Assembly (NCBI RefSeq): GCF_900156375.1
Contig: NZ_FTNK01000007.1
Location: forward strand, 62,001-126,000
Length of the DNA stretch: 64,000 nucleotides
Origin: Paenibacillus macquariensis
Lineage (GTDB): Bacteria; Bacillota; Bacilli; Paenibacillales; Paenibacillaceae
Direction of reading: 5' to 3'
The position numbers and the translations under genes are program-made. Below are positions 29,193 through 39,796 of the stretch, piece after piece (the first letter of the stretch is position 1; every line of letters begins with the position of its first letter). The notes under the pieces are model-generated. The model searched no databases. It was not told where the DNA came from and was given only the letters and a program-made list of their open reading frames with translations.

Positions 29193-31745
29193 CTATTTAA
29201 GTTTATTCCTGACCCATACCTTTTTATGTTGAAGTTTCATTTGAATCTCTCCTTGCTGATCCGTTCGAAATAGGCTTAAGCCCTGATTGATGATCCGATC
29301 AACCACATCAGAATTAGGATGACCATAGGAGTTATTAACACCTACAGAGATAACTGCTGCTGTAGCTCTCAATTGAGCAAGCCATTCTTTAGAAGAAGCC
29401 GTCTTACTGCCGTGGTGAGCAATTTTTATTATATCTATACCCTGAATTTGGAATATTGAATTGGTAGCTTCCTCTAAAATGTCATTCTCGCTTTCTTCAT
29501 CCATATCTCCAGTTAACAATACGCGTACACCATTCATTTCGAGTACAAATACCAAGGACGAATGATTCTGTTCCTTTACGATAGGCAATTCCATTTGTTC
29601 GGCTTGTGTCATTTCAGGAGATAAGAATATCATACTCGTAAATGAATCAGGTTGCATCTCCATCGATTGATGAACAGCATAAATAGGAATTTTTTTCTTG
29701 AGAGCAGTTGATAATAATTTCTCAAGCGTCGACGTCCCCGTTAATGTTCCATTAAATAAAATAGCCTTCACAGGAATCTGATCTAATACCGCCTGTAATC
29801 CACCAATATGATCCTGATCCCCATGCGTAAGTACTACAGCATCTAGGTGATGAATACCTCGTTTTTTCAACAAGGGGACGAGCACTTTAGTTCCTACTTC
29901 AAAAGGTTCCTTTCGAGCCTTCCACGAGTCGGACTGCTTGCTGAAATTTAATGTTCCGCCGCCATCCACAAGGATATTTTTCCCTTCCGGTGTTGTGATT
30001 AGAATACTGTCACCTTGCCCAACATCTAGGAATTGTACTAGTCCCGCGCCCTTCAAAGACTGCGGTTGATATCCCACATACAGTAAGACAATAAATGAGA
30101 GTATCAGTGGAGCCACGATGTACTGTTTCCAAGTTAGCTTATTCGCTCGCTCTTGTTGTTGCTCCTGCATATGACTTACGCCTTCTAAAGGTATCGTATC
30201 TTCAACGGATATCGGAGGTGGTTGAGCATGCTGTACCCACAATTTCCCCAACCTCAGTAGTACATACAACAAAATATAGTAACAACAAATCCATATAATA
30301 GAGGGTGAGCGCCATATCGTGATAAATGCTGGATAAATATTCATCCATTCGACTAACGTAAAGCTTATATTATCGAGCCATTCCACAACCCACGCCACAC
30401 TTCTGCCAGCAGGCATCCAGATCGACCCTAGTGCTAATGAAACCATTCCAAGTGGCATTACTATGACGGAAATGAGTGGGACGAGTAGTAGATTAGCTAC
30501 AACAGATAGCAACGAGAATTGGTTGAAATAATATATCGTCAATGGAAAAGATGTAAGCTGCGCGATAACCGTCACACCTAATGCACCCGCTAATTTACGG
30601 GGTACTCTATTTAGTAAAGGCATTGCCAATGGTACATATATAATGAGACCTAACGTAACGATGAAAGATAGTTGAAAGCTTACATTTATTAATAAATAAG
30701 GATTCCATACCAACATCAAGAGTGCAGCCGCACTAATAATATGAAGTCCATCTTTCAGTAATCCTCGTCTTGCTGCATAAAGAGTAATCATACTCATTAT
30801 ACCAGACCGAACAACTGAAGGGCTAAACCCCGTTAGAAGTACATAGGCGGGCACTAGTAAGATAATGATTGTAAGTATCGTTTCACGTGAAAGTCTAAAC
30901 AACGATAACAGGATCATTAAGCAGGCTACATATACAGCTACATGGGTACCCGATACAGCCAGTATATGTGTTAAACCTAGTTGAGAGAATTGATTATACG
31001 TTACGGGGTCTACATCATCTTGCATCCCGATGATCAGACCTTTCATAAACCCTGCATGAGGTTCTTGGAACAATGCATCTAGCTTCGATGCAAGCTTCGC
31101 TCTCAACGCATCATTCACACGAAAGAGGGAGGTTACACTCCATGAAGTCGGAGGTAACACCTCGGCGTTTTGTAATCCTTTCACCTTCATTATCCAGTGT
31201 ATTTCTTTCGTACGCAAATACTTTTGATAGTCGAAACCATCAAAATTGCGCGCCGTTGCAGGAATTTCAAGGGTACCACTTAGCTTTACTTCATCACCTC
31301 GTTGCCATTCTATCGCCTGTTGTTGCTCCTCCTTCGTTAGAAGTTTCACTTGCACCAGTACAGTCTCCGATACTGCAGATGAATTTATCCCAGACAACAC
31401 CACGTTCATATCCGCTCGATCCCCATCTACTTCCACCGAGGATACAATCACACCCTCTACATCGACTGGCATGCCAGTAAGCTTAGATATGTCCTGCTTC
31501 ACAACTTGAGGTAACATAGACACGTTAGAATGATCGTGCCACTCCCAGTATCCACCCGATACCGTGAGTGCGAGCCATACCATAATTATCGTGCCCACTC
31601 TTACTTTTAATAGAATCATAGATATCACAAGTACAACCGAAGCAATAACCCATATCCAACCCAATGTAATGCCTGAATATAGACATGCTGCGCCACTTCC
31701 AACAATCCAACATAATGTAAATAACAACAGAGGCCTACCTTGCAT
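29193..31745 (-). CDS. comEC: DNA uptake channel ComEC/Rec2
   Basis: An 850-residue membrane protein that forms the channel for single-stranded DNA uptake in competence. The N-terminal part has membrane segments and an OB-like domain (DUF4131); the central competence domain contains LTHILAVSGTHVAVYVACLM and multiple helices; the C-terminal beta-lactamase-like domain shows FLDVGQGDSILI, LTHGDQDHIGGL and KIAHHGSKTASS, the metal-site motifs. It lies after comEB, separated by a strong hairpin. Confidence 0.96.
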   Translation of the reverse strand: MQGRPLLLFTLCWIVGSGAACLYSGITLGWIWVIASVVLVISMILLKVRVGTIIMVWLALTVSGGYWEWHDHSNVSMLPQVVKQDISKLTGMPVDVEGVIVSSVEVDGDRADMNVVLSGINSSAVSETVLVQVKLLTKEEQQQAIEWQRGDEVKLSGTLEIPATARNFDGFDYQKYLRTKEIHWIMKVKGLQNAEVLPPTSWSVTSLFRVNDALRAKLASKLDALFQEPHAGFMKGLIIGMQDDVDPVTYNQFSQLGLTHILAVSGTHVAVYVACLMILLSLFRLSRETILTIIILLVPAYVLLTGFSPSVVRSGIMSMITLYAARRGLLKDGLHIISAAALLMLVWNPYLLINVSFQLSFIVTLGLIIYVPLAMPLLNRVPRKLAGALGVTVIAQLTSFPLTIYYFNQFSLLSVVANLLLVPLISVIVMPLGMVSLALGSIWMPAGRSVAWVVEWLDNISFTLVEWMNIYPAFITIWRSPSIIWICCYYILLYVLLRLGKLWVQHAQPPPISVEDTIPLEGVSHMQEQQQERANKLTWKQYIVAPLILSFIVLLYVGYQPQSLKGAGLVQFLDVGQGDSILITTPEGKNILVDGGGTLNFSKQSDSWKARKEPFEVGTKVLVPLLKKRGIHHLDAVVLTHGDQDHIGGLQAVLDQIPVKAILFNGTLTGTSTLEKLLSTALKKKIPIYAVHQSMEMQPDSFTSMIFLSPEMTQAEQMELPIVKEQNHSSLVFVLEMNGVRVLLTGDMDEESENDILEEATNSIFQIQGIDIIKIAHHGSKTASSKEWLAQLRATAAVISVGVNNSYGHPNSDVVDRIINQGLSLFRTDQQGEIQMKLQHKKVWVRNKLK

Positions 31746-31777
31746 CTATCATCACATCCCTTTTCTTAGACAAATAA

Positions 31778-31817
31778 AAGCACCTCTTCTGCGGCTATAC
31801 TCGCAAAAGAGGTGCTT
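31778..31817 (-). terminator. Strong hairpin between comEB and comEC
   Basis: AAGCACCTCTT / AAGAGGTGCTT, an 11-bp stem with additional pairing in the loop (TGCG/CGCA), followed on the minus strand by TTATTTGTC. It could attenuate comEC relative to comEA-comEB. Confidence 0.75.
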
Positions 31818-31853
31818 CCTCTAAACATTACTTACAATATATTATTTATATAT

Positions 31854-32369
31854 CTAGTTCGATACGCTCGTTAATGTATCTTTAGGCGGTTCATACGATT
31901 GAAGCTTGCGAAAAACAATCCCCATACTATTCATCATCTGAGTTACCTTGTCCGTATCTTTAGGATAAGACCTGTGAAATACAATTTCAACAATACCACT
32001 GTTAGCCAACATATTCGCACATGTCCAACAAGGTTCATCCGTTACGTATACTGTACTTCCTTCTCGATCTACACGGTCTGTAAAAAGCAATAAGTTCTGT
32101 TCAGCATGGATGGTACGAATGCAACGTTGCTTCTTAATCATCTGCTGTTTCCCCTCAACATGAACCAAAGAGACTTCCTCTGAGATCATACAACCCGCTT
32201 CTGTACAATCCGGCATCCCCATTGGGGCTCCATTGTAAGCTGTGCCGAGTAACTTCTTACCTTGAACAAGAACAGCACCTACATGTCTTCTAGCACAACG
32301 AGAACGAGTAGAAACCATATATGCAATATCCATGAAATAGGTATCCCAGTCTTTACGTGTATCTGTCAT
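31854..32369 (-). CDS. comEB: Deoxycytidylate deaminase, ComEB
   Basis: A 171-residue zinc enzyme converting dCMP to dUMP for thymidylate synthesis. The catalytic HAEQNLL and the zinc ligands in PCWTCANML are intact. GAVLVQGKKLLGTAYNGAP is the family substrate-loop segment. It is encoded between comEA and comEC, the usual Firmicute com order. It is not itself needed for DNA uptake in Bacillus, by general knowledge. Confidence 0.95.
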   Translation of the reverse strand: MTDTRKDWDTYFMDIAYMVSTRSRCARRHVGAVLVQGKKLLGTAYNGAPMGMPDCTEAGCMISEEVSLVHVEGKQQMIKKQRCIRTIHAEQNLLLFTDRVDREGSTVYVTDEPCWTCANMLANSGIVEIVFHRSYPKDTDKVTQMMNSMGIVFRKLQSYEPPKDTLTSVSN

Positions 32370-32412
32370 TTCCTTCTCTTCCCCTCTGTATTTCTCTATT
32401 GTATATTATAAT

Positions 32413-32976
32413 CTACAATTCGACATACGGGGCAATCTTCGCCATCATTTTCGTTCCGATCCCTTTCACATCATTAAGATCTGATATTTTACGAAAAGGT
32501 CCATTCTGATTACGATAGTCTATGATGGCCTGTGCCTTTTTCTCCCCAACACCCGGAAGCTCCATTAATTCTTTAATACCACCAGTGTTCACATTTATTT
32601 TGTGAATATCTGCAGCATTTGACGCGGTATCCGTTGGCGTTGGTATCGTCTGCTCATTCGTTTTCACTTGTTCCACCTTCTGCTCGACAATCGACGTCCC
32701 TGATTTATTATCCAAAGGGGTAGAATTAACACTATTCTCATTGACTCTGATTTCAGATGACTTCGAATCAGCCGCTGAGTCCAACACGTTGCTCGTCGAT
32801 ACTTCTTGAACCCCCTGCTTCTTGCTAGAAGGCGATTCACCTTCTCCTAATGCTTGCGCAACTTGTAAGTTCAACGGCTCCCAACCCTCAACATTTCCTC
32901 TTTCCCCAATACCAGATAATAGAACTCCTCCACTGCCTAATAAGGCAACCATAATACCTATCGCTTTACGTTTCAT
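32413..32976 (-). CDS. comEA: Competence DNA-binding protein ComEA
   Basis: A 187-residue DNA receptor for transformation. An N-terminal membrane anchor ([18 protein letters not shown]), a Ser/Thr-rich linker of about 95 residues and a C-terminal tandem helix-hairpin-helix domain ([20 protein letters not shown] and [18 protein letters not shown]) are visible. The SLBB domain of longer ComEA proteins is absent or unrecognisable. It is divergent from comER. Confidence 0.93.
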   Translation of the reverse strand: MKRKAIGIMVALLGSGGVLLSGIGERGNVEGWEPLNLQVAQALGEGESPSSKKQGVQEVSTSNVLDSAADSKSSEIRVNENSVNSTPLDNKSGTSIVEQKVEQVKTNEQTIPTPTDTASNAADIHKINVNTGGIKELMELPGVGEKKAQAIIDYRNQNGPFRKISDLNDVKGIGTKMMAKIAPYVEL

Positions 32977-33167
32977 CTCACTACACCTCTATCACATTGG
33001 AATGGAAAGAAATTTCAATATTTCAAATGCATCATCTTAAGACAAATAAATAAAATTACTTGTTCTAATCTGTAAATTCGTCATGATGTAAAGGTTCTAA
33101 TGCATATGTTAAGAAGAAGGGTTATGTCATTACCGATTACCGTAATTATGAAAGGAGGGAATGCCAC

Positions 33168-33995
33168 ATGAGGATAGGACTAATTGGAACCGGTAGTATG
33201 GGAAGCCTCTTAATAGATTCCTTCATATATTTTGGGGCAATAACGCCTCAGCAGCTATTTATAAGTAATCGATCACAAGAAAAGCTCCTGTTACTCTCCG
33301 AACGCCACGAAGGTTTAAATGTATCCCTTAACAATGTCGACACCGTAAGAAGCTGTGATATTCTATTCGTCTGTGTTAAGCCACTTCAATTTGCAACTTT
33401 GATCCAAGAAATTAAAGATCATGTTCGATCAGATCAACTACTCGTCTCTATTACTAGTCCTGTACAAATACATCATTTAGAAAATAATCTATCTTGTAAA
33501 ATTGCTAAAGTGATTCCAAGCGTAACTCATAAGGTTGGAAGTGGCGCTTCATTAGTTATGTATGGTAGCCGAATCCAGAAGAATGATCAGCAAATTCTGC
33601 ATGACCTGCTCTCTTTTATCAGCAAACCGATAGAAATAAAAGAAACGCAGGCGCGCATTAATTCTGATTTCACTAGCTGCGGGCCTGCGTTTATGAGTTT
33701 CTTCTTAATAAAATGGATCGATGCTGCTGTAGAGATGACAGGCATTTCCCGTGAGGAAATCACCTGTCTCGCAAGCGAGATGATGCTTGGTACCGGCAAA
33801 TTATTAACCCAAGGTGGGCTAACACCTCTACAACTTCAAGACCTGGTAGCCGTTCCTGGAGGTATTACCGCACAAGCCTTATCTCAATTAAACCACAGTT
33901 TAGATGGCGTATTTCACAATCTAATTACTACGACCCATAACAAATATGTTGAAGATGTTGAGAAACTAAATGAATTATTAGGTGATATTAACTAA
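33168..33995 (+). CDS. comER: ComER, pyrroline-5-carboxylate reductase family
   Basis: A 275-residue NAD(P)-binding protein of the ProC family. The Rossmann motif is [15 protein letters not shown] at the N-terminus, and the C-terminal dimerisation domain carries [16 protein letters not shown]. Its place opposite comEA identifies it as ComER, linked in Bacillus to sporulation and biofilm control rather than firmly to proline synthesis. A GGAGGG ribosome site precedes the ATG. The last 8 bases overlap the convergent leuS. Confidence 0.9.
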   Translation: MRIGLIGTGSMGSLLIDSFIYFGAITPQQLFISNRSQEKLLLLSERHEGLNVSLNNVDTVRSCDILFVCVKPLQFATLIQEIKDHVRSDQLLVSITSPVQIHHLENNLSCKIAKVIPSVTHKVGSGASLVMYGSRIQKNDQQILHDLLSFISKPIEIKETQARINSDFTSCGPAFMSFFLIKWIDAAVEMTGISREEITCLASEMMLGTGKLLTQGGLTPLQLQDLVAVPGGITAQALSQLNHSLDGVFHNLITTTHNKYVEDVEKLNELLGDIN

Positions 33996-36429
33996 CAACA
34001 ATGTTAACCAATTTACCTGGCACTGCAATGATTTTACGGATGGTTTTGCCTGCAATGGCTTGTTCCACACTCGGAAGAGCAAGACTATGCGCTTGCATGT
34101 CCTCTTGATTCGTATCTTTTGAAATCAAGGTACGTTGTACAATTTTACCATTCACTTGTACGACAATCTCGATCTCAGAATCCACAGTCCAAGACTCGTC
34201 AAATGTTGGCCACTGTTCATACGTGATGCTGTCTTCATGTCCAAGGCGCTGCCACAATTCTTCGGAAATGTGCGGTGCCATTGGGGACAGAAGTTGCGCA
34301 AAGTCCTCTAGAGCACGACGTGGCAATTCATCCGTCTTGTAAGCTTCATTAACAAAAATCATCAATTGACTGATCGCTGTATTAAACCGTAAGTTATCCA
34401 AATCTTCGGTTACTTTCTTGATACTCTTATGCCATACTCGTTTAAATTCATCGCTACCTTCACCATCGACAATTTTACTATTTAGATTGCCTTCATCATT
34501 GATGAATAGACGCCATACACGAGAAAGGAAACGATGACTTCCTTCTACTCCGCTAATATTCCATGGTTTCGTAGCTTCTAATGGTCCCATAAACATTTCA
34601 TAGATTCGAAGTGTATCCGCACCATGGCTTTCAACGATTTCATCTGGGTTAACGACATTCCCACGGGATTTACTCATCTTCTCGTTATTAGTACCTAGAA
34701 TCATTCCTTGGTTCACAAGTTTATGGAATGGTTCTTTCGTATCAACAATCCCTAGATCGTACAGAACTTTATGCCAGAAACGCGCGTACAACAAGTGAAG
34801 TACGGCATGTTCCGCTCCACCGATATAAAGGTCTACTGGAAGCCACTGTTGTTGCTTATCTTTGGAACATAGCTCTTTATCGTTGTGTGGATCAATAAAG
34901 CGTAGGTAATACCAGCAACTTCCTGCCCACTGAGGCATCGTATTCGTCTCACGACGAGCCTTCATTCCAGTCTCAGGATCAATCGTTTCCACCCAATCAA
35001 GAACGTTCGCGAGTGGTGATTCACCCGTACCCGATGGCTTGATTTGATCAACATCCGGTAGGACAAGTGGTAATTGATCCACAGGAACAGTCTTCATCGT
35101 TCCATCTTCTAGGTGAAGGATCGGAATCGGCTCTCCCCAATATCTCTGACGGCTAAATAACCAGTCGCGCAGACGATATGTGATTTTGCCTTGACCCTTA
35201 CCATTCTCTTCTAGCCAAGCTATCATTTTCGCGATAGCCTCAACATTCTGCAGACCATTAAGCCATTCGGAGTTCACATGTTCCCCATCTCCGCTATAAG
35301 CCTCTTCCTCAATATTACCGCCTTTAACTACTTCTATTATTTCTAGTCCGAACTGTTTAGCAAATTCCCAGTCACGTGTATCATGACCTGGTACAGCCAT
35401 AATCGCTCCTGTTCCATATCCAGCAAGAACATAATCTGCAATCCAGATTGGCATCGTAGCTCCATTTACTGGATTGACCGCATAAGCCCCTGTGAAGACA
35501 CCCGTTTTGTCTTTAGCCAAATCCGTACGTTCTAGATCACTTTTGTGTGATGCTTGAACCTTATAAGCCTCTACAGCTGCCTTTTGCTCTTCTGTCGTAA
35601 TACGAGCGACTAACTCTTGTTCTGGAGCTAGGACACAGTAACTTGCACCGAATAATGTATCCGGTCTCGTTGTGAATACTACCAGTTGATCCTCGTGACC
35701 TTTAATTTCGAATTTCACTTCAGCGCCTTTGGATTTACCAATCCAGTTACGTTGCATATCTTTAATACCTTCAGACCAATCTAGTTCTTCTAGGTCATCC
35801 AACAAACGATCTGCATACTCGGTAATCTTCAGCATCCACTGTCTCATCGGCTTACGAACGACAGGATGATTACCGCGCTCACTCAACCCATTAATTACTT
35901 CTTCATTTGCAAGTACTGTACCCAATGCTTCACACCAATTGACTGGTACTTCAGCGACATAAGCAAGTCCCTTATTATACAACTGGATAAAGATCCATTG
36001 TGTCCATTTGTAATATTCAGGATCCGTCGTGCTAATCTCTCTGTCCCAATCATAAGAGAAGCCAAGGGATTTGATCTGGCGGCGGAAATTATTAATATTC
36101 TGCACTGTAAATCCCTTTGGATGTTCTCCTGTATCTATAGCATGCTGCTCCGCCGGTAGACCGAAGGCATCCCAACCCATAGGATGAAGCACATTGTAAC
36201 CACGCATTCTTTTATAACGCGATACGATATCTGTCGCTGTATAACCTTCAGGATGCCCTACATGAAGACCTGCACCCGATGGGTATGGAAACATATCCAA
36301 AGCGTAGAACTTAGGCTTAGTCGGGTCTTCCCCTGTTGTAAATGTATTGTTCTCATCCCAATATTGTTGCCATTTCGGTTCGATGGCTTGTGCCTGATAA
36401 CCCTGGCCCTGTGGCTGTTGTTCACTCAT
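33988..36429 (-). CDS. leuS: Leucyl-tRNA synthetase
   Basis: An 813-residue class I aminoacyl-tRNA synthetase. HIGH appears as HVGH ([20 protein letters not shown]) and the KMSKS loop is intact ([18 protein letters not shown]). The editing domain includes [10 protein letters not shown]. The start follows AAGGAGG. Expression is probably controlled by the T-box leader just upstream. The 3' end overlaps comER by 8 bases on the opposite strand. Confidence 0.98.
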   Translation of the reverse strand: MSEQQPQGQGYQAQAIEPKWQQYWDENNTFTTGEDPTKPKFYALDMFPYPSGAGLHVGHPEGYTATDIVSRYKRMRGYNVLHPMGWDAFGLPAEQHAIDTGEHPKGFTVQNINNFRRQIKSLGFSYDWDREISTTDPEYYKWTQWIFIQLYNKGLAYVAEVPVNWCEALGTVLANEEVINGLSERGNHPVVRKPMRQWMLKITEYADRLLDDLEELDWSEGIKDMQRNWIGKSKGAEVKFEIKGHEDQLVVFTTRPDTLFGASYCVLAPEQELVARITTEEQKAAVEAYKVQASHKSDLERTDLAKDKTGVFTGAYAVNPVNGATMPIWIADYVLAGYGTGAIMAVPGHDTRDWEFAKQFGLEIIEVVKGGNIEEEAYSGDGEHVNSEWLNGLQNVEAIAKMIAWLEENGKGQGKITYRLRDWLFSRQRYWGEPIPILHLEDGTMKTVPVDQLPLVLPDVDQIKPSGTGESPLANVLDWVETIDPETGMKARRETNTMPQWAGSCWYYLRFIDPHNDKELCSKDKQQQWLPVDLYIGGAEHAVLHLLYARFWHKVLYDLGIVDTKEPFHKLVNQGMILGTNNEKMSKSRGNVVNPDEIVESHGADTLRIYEMFMGPLEATKPWNISGVEGSHRFLSRVWRLFINDEGNLNSKIVDGEGSDEFKRVWHKSIKKVTEDLDNLRFNTAISQLMIFVNEAYKTDELPRRALEDFAQLLSPMAPHISEELWQRLGHEDSITYEQWPTFDESWTVDSEIEIVVQVNGKIVQRTLISKDTNQEDMQAHSLALPSVEQAIAGKTIRKIIAVPGKLVNIVVS

Positions 36430-36488
36430 GACTTGCGTGTCCTCCTTCGCAACTGTGCGCGATATAATATGTAGCGTATTTACTCATC

Positions 36489-36780
36489 AAAAAAACCTCT
36501 TCATCCGTAGCGTATGATCGCTAGGGACGAGAGGTTAGATTCCCGTGGTACCACCCTAGTTAGCGGAATACATGCTTTGTCTTCCACTCACTTTGAACCC
36601 TTAACGCGGGCAAGACGATGATACTTTATATATAGAAATCTGACGACCTAAATTGCAGCGCCTTTGACTTTTCCATATTCATATCATGACTCCGAGGTAA
36701 GTTCGTTTCGGTCTATCAACCGGCTTACAGCAACCGCCGGCTCTCTGAGTGAAGTCTCGAAATTATTACTCCTCATCAAC
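36489..36780 (-). ncRNA. T-box riboswitch leader of leuS
   Basis: On the minus strand the leader contains the T-box core AGGGTGGTACCACGGGAA, which pairs with uncharged tRNA ends, then a strong terminator (CCTCTCGTCC…GGATGAAGAGG followed by seven T, 36489-36536). The stem I region carries AGAGAGCCGG…GGTTGCTG…AAGCCGG. The likely specifier is CTT (Leu) in GAACTTACC, consistent with leuS downstream; a nearby CTC is an alternative. Confidence 0.95.
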
Positions 36781-36808
36781 GTTTAAAATATGCATTTTGA
36801 TGAACCAT

Positions 36809-36837
36809 ATTATACAGAAACAAGGAGGATAAGTCAA
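36809..36837 (-). promoter_or_regulatory. Sigma-A promoter of the leuS T-box transcript
   Basis: On the minus strand TTGACT, 17 bases, TATAAT, placed just before the T-box stem I. A near-consensus housekeeping promoter. Confidence 0.8.
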
Positions 36838-36969
36838 CCAGAGACCCGATTCCATATGATGAATTCTCCAACTAATTACGACTAAGCATGACCATCATTT
36901 TGTATAAAATATTACATAGAAACAAACACTACTATCTGTCTTTCCAAACCAATCTAAGGGAGTGTTCAT

Positions 36970-37128
36970 ATGCGTGAAGGAATAATTCCTGCTGTTCTTG
37001 GAACTGTCGTATCCGCATCGGGTGCTGCACTGCTTGGTAGCAAGTATAAACTTGCCGCGTATGGCGTATTAGGCTTTGGTCTAGCACACATTATTCTTGG
37101 AAGTATCGACCTTGTAGAACATCGTTGA
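36970..37128 (+). CDS. Small two-helix membrane protein (52 residues)
   Basis: A short gene starting ATG at 36970 with AAGGGAG in front. The product begins MREGIIPAVLGTVVSASGAA and ends GSIDLVEHR; two hydrophobic segments (about 6-22 and 28-46) suggest a helical-hairpin membrane protein. From memory, similar tiny proteins occur in Paenibacillus under misleading names such as asparagine synthase; no enzymatic domain fits here. A perfect hairpin terminator follows. Confidence 0.75.
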   Translation: MREGIIPAVLGTVVSASGAALLGSKYKLAAYGVLGFGLAHIILGSIDLVEHR

Positions 37129-37180
37129 GAACTGGAAAGACAATAGGAGCATATGATTATATCTTATGTGCCTCCAGAAC

Positions 37181-37216
37181 AAATAAGCCTTGGATCAAAG
37201 GATCCAAGGCTTATTT
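37181..37216. terminator. Perfect bidirectional terminator
   Basis: A 16-bp perfect stem (AAATAAGCCTTGGATC / GATCCAAGGCTTATTT) with a 4-base loop, between the convergent 52-residue gene and the SDR gene. T-rich ends occur in both directions. Confidence 0.9.
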
Positions 37217-37225
37217 CCTGATTCA

Positions 37226-37945
37226 TTATTGTGGATTCGTCGTCCATAATCCAGCTGTTTTCACAAACACACGCTGTGGAAGTCTCAATGTTGCTAGCGC
37301 TATCTCAGCAACGTCTTCAGGCTGCATCATACGATCTTCATCACCTATTTTCAATCCAGCATTCTTAGCCAAATCCGTATTAACCGTGCTTGGAGTTAAA
37401 GCCATAACTCGAATGTTGAATTTACGTACTTCCTGTAGCACAGATTCAGTCAATCCCAACACCGCAAACTTAGAAGCACAATACGCAGAGCCTGTTGCAA
37501 ATCCTTTCTCGCCTGCCGTTGATGCAATATTAATAATGTTTCCACTGTTTTGCTCTATCATTGTTGGAAGTACTGCACGAGTTACGTAATAAGTGCCCAT
37601 TAGATTAACCTGAATCATTTTTTCCCATACATCAGAATCCATATCCACTAATGTTCCGAACTCTGCAAACCCAGCATTATTGATCAGAATGTCAATAGAA
37701 CCCAATTGTTCTTTCAATACCTCTACGGCGCTATCTACTTCACTCTTCACAGATACATCCGCTGTCGCAATACTAACTTTGACACCATACGTTTGCGTTA
37801 GTGTGTCACGAAGCACTTCCAAATCTGAAGTTGTTCTAGCGATCAGACCCAAATTCACACCTTCCTTAGCAAGTGAAGTTGCTATAGCTAGGCCAATCCC
37901 TTTTCCTGCACCTGTAATGATAGCTGTACTATTCTTGAATTCCAT
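37226..37945 (-). CDS. Short-chain dehydrogenase/reductase, FabG-like
   Basis: A 239-residue classical SDR. The cofactor motif GAGKGIGLAIA, NNAG (ILINNAGFAEFG) and the catalytic SAYCASKFA (YxxxK) are all intact, with Ser in IASTAGEKGF. The arginine in LIARTT after the second strand suggests NADPH. I chose the ATG at 37945, which follows AGGAGTGG; a GTG nine bases upstream overlaps the ribosome site. It resembles 3-ketoacyl-ACP reductase-like YqjQ-type proteins; the substrate is unknown. Confidence 0.88.
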   Translation of the reverse strand: MEFKNSTAIITGAGKGIGLAIATSLAKEGVNLGLIARTTSDLEVLRDTLTQTYGVKVSIATADVSVKSEVDSAVEVLKEQLGSIDILINNAGFAEFGTLVDMDSDVWEKMIQVNLMGTYYVTRAVLPTMIEQNSGNIINIASTAGEKGFATGSAYCASKFAVLGLTESVLQEVRKFNIRVMALTPSTVNTDLAKNAGLKIGDEDRMMQPEDVAEIALATLRLPQRVFVKTAGLWTTNPQ

Positions 37946-38032
37946 TTGATCCACTCCTATACGTTAATTTATTCGTCATTGTAAAAACTCACTACTCAAG
38001 TATACGCCAATTACGATGTAGTCATCAAAAAA

Positions 38033-38061
38033 ATGAAGCCCTGAATATCACAGGGCTTCAT
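38033..38061 (-). terminator. Terminator of the yqeG-to-yqeM block
   Basis: ATGAAGCCCTG / CAGGGCTTCAT, an 11-bp stem, followed on the minus strand by seven T. It lies just after the yqeM-like stop codon. Confidence 0.93.
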
Positions 38062-38071
38062 ACAAATACAA

Positions 38072-38842
38072 CTATTTGATTGCCACATAAAAGAGCCGCT
38101 GCGCATACTCATCTGCTTCGGTCCATTCAAAATCAGCATAGATTTTGATATCACGGAATCCAGCCTTGACAAGTTCAGCCTTCATCCATTCAGGATCATA
38201 CGCACGCTGAACATGAATCTCTTCGAAACGTCGATACTGATCTCCACCTTGTTCATCACGTACAAAAATTCGCAAATGATGCTCAATCTCGCATCGTTCC
38301 TCATCTAAATCACACGTCCAAATATAAGAAACGGAACGTTCATCCAGCACAAACGGCTGTTCTTCATCATAACGTTTCATCGTATTGGGATGGTGTACAT
38401 CAAAGAGAAACGTTCCACCTGGCTTCAAGCCCTCGTATGTTCGCGCGAACATAGATATAACATCCGATTCTTCAACAAGATAATTAATACAGTCACAAAA
38501 AGATATCACAGAATCCACCGGTTCTGGTAATTCCCACGCTGTCATATCTTGTTGTACCCACCGTATACTTTCTTCACGTTGAAGACGATTACCCTGTGGC
38601 GTTCCATCCATCTTGGCGCGAGCAACCGACAACATATCCGCTGAAAGATCAATACCTGTCACTTCAAATCCAGAATTCACTAGTGGAATGGTAATGCTAC
38701 CTGTCCCACAACCCAGCTCAGCTACAGTATGAGGCATCCCATGTTTCTCCCAAGCGGTTCGGGCGAAACGTATCCAGTCAGGGTATGGCATATCCTCCAT
38801 TAATTCATCGTAGACATATGCAAATTTCCGGTAGGATGACAT
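38072..38842 (-). CDS. SAM-dependent methyltransferase, YqeM-like
   Basis: A 256-residue class I methyltransferase. Motif I reads VAELGCGTGSITIPL, and GIDLSADMLSVAR is the acidic SAM-ribose site. The N-terminus MSSYRKFAYVYDELMEDMPY is characteristic of the YqeM group. In B. subtilis yqeM follows rsfS; here the S1-domain gene lies between them. The substrate is unknown. Confidence 0.85.
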   Translation of the reverse strand: MSSYRKFAYVYDELMEDMPYPDWIRFARTAWEKHGMPHTVAELGCGTGSITIPLVNSGFEVTGIDLSADMLSVARAKMDGTPQGNRLQREESIRWVQQDMTAWELPEPVDSVISFCDCINYLVEESDVISMFARTYEGLKPGGTFLFDVHHPNTMKRYDEEQPFVLDERSVSYIWTCDLDEERCEIEHHLRIFVRDEQGGDQYRRFEEIHVQRAYDPEWMKAELVKAGFRDIKIYADFEWTEADEYAQRLFYVAIK

Positions 38843-38887
38843 GATGACACCTCACTCTCTTTGGAATACTATGATTTCAGTATAGGA

Positions 38888-39796
38888 TTAAGACTGTACC
38901 TCTTCATTTGAAGTAGACTCCGGATTCACGAGATACGTCCAATTTTCTTTTTGCGTAATCATGCCTTCTTTAAGCAGCTTACCAATAGCTCGTTTAAATG
39001 CTGATTTACTAATGCCAAATCGTTCTTTAATAATATCTGGCGGTGTTGCATCAGAATAAGGCATGCCTCCACCTGGACGTTCCTTGAGGAATGCCAACAA
39101 GTTCTCAGCATCCAAATCACGTCCAACCTCTTTCAGAGGGACCATGGAAAGATTGACTCTTCCATCTTCACGAATATGGCTAATACGTACCTTCACTTCT
39201 TCGCCAAGACGAAGCATGCGAGTGCGTTCCGTAGAATGAATTAGTCCGATAACCCCGAATCCAACCACGCCACCATCGACAAGCACGAACGTGCCCATCT
39301 GAAGTGATTTGTACACGGTTGCGGTCATCCATTGGTTCATCCAAGAAGAAGGTGCCGCAAAGGTTAACGTTTCGAGCTCATACTCTCCAGCTAGTTTAGC
39401 AAGCAATCTTCCCTGTTTATCGTGCTCCATAGTGACAAATACAGAGTCGCCAACACGTGGGTGCAACTCATTAAGTTCAGGTAATTCACGTATAGGAAGC
39501 AACAACTGACGACCGAGTCCCATTTCGAGGAAACAACCGAGGCGTGGATTAATATCTGCCACAACCAACTTCGCTAGTCCATCAAGTGTCAAATACGGTT
39601 TCTTCATCGTTGCAGCTAAGCGACCTTCTGTATCAAAAAATATGAATACTTCTAATATATCGCCAGGCTTTATTTCTTCTGTAATTTCCGTGTAATGAAG
39701 TAACACATCGAAATCATCTCCATATAGAAAAAAACCATATGGAGACACCTCACGGGCCACTTCTAATGAAACAACTGTACCCGCAACTAAGCTCAT
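38888..39796 (-). CDS. cvfB: CvfB/YitL-type S1 RNA-binding protein
   Basis: A 302-residue protein with several OB/S1-like domains (GTVVSLEVAREVSPYGFFLY and VKVRISHIREDGRVNLSMVP) and a C-terminal winged helix (SDATPPDIIKERFGISKSAF). This architecture matches CvfB/YitL, RNA-binding regulators affecting virulence or gene expression in other Firmicutes. It overlaps the rsfS stop by four bases, suggesting coupling within the yqe operon. Confidence 0.82.
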   Translation of the reverse strand: MSLVAGTVVSLEVAREVSPYGFFLYGDDFDVLLHYTEITEEIKPGDILEVFIFFDTEGRLAATMKKPYLTLDGLAKLVVADINPRLGCFLEMGLGRQLLLPIRELPELNELHPRVGDSVFVTMEHDKQGRLLAKLAGEYELETLTFAAPSSWMNQWMTATVYKSLQMGTFVLVDGGVVGFGVIGLIHSTERTRMLRLGEEVKVRISHIREDGRVNLSMVPLKEVGRDLDAENLLAFLKERPGGGMPYSDATPPDIIKERFGISKSAFKRAIGKLLKEGMITQKENWTYLVNPESTSNEEVQS

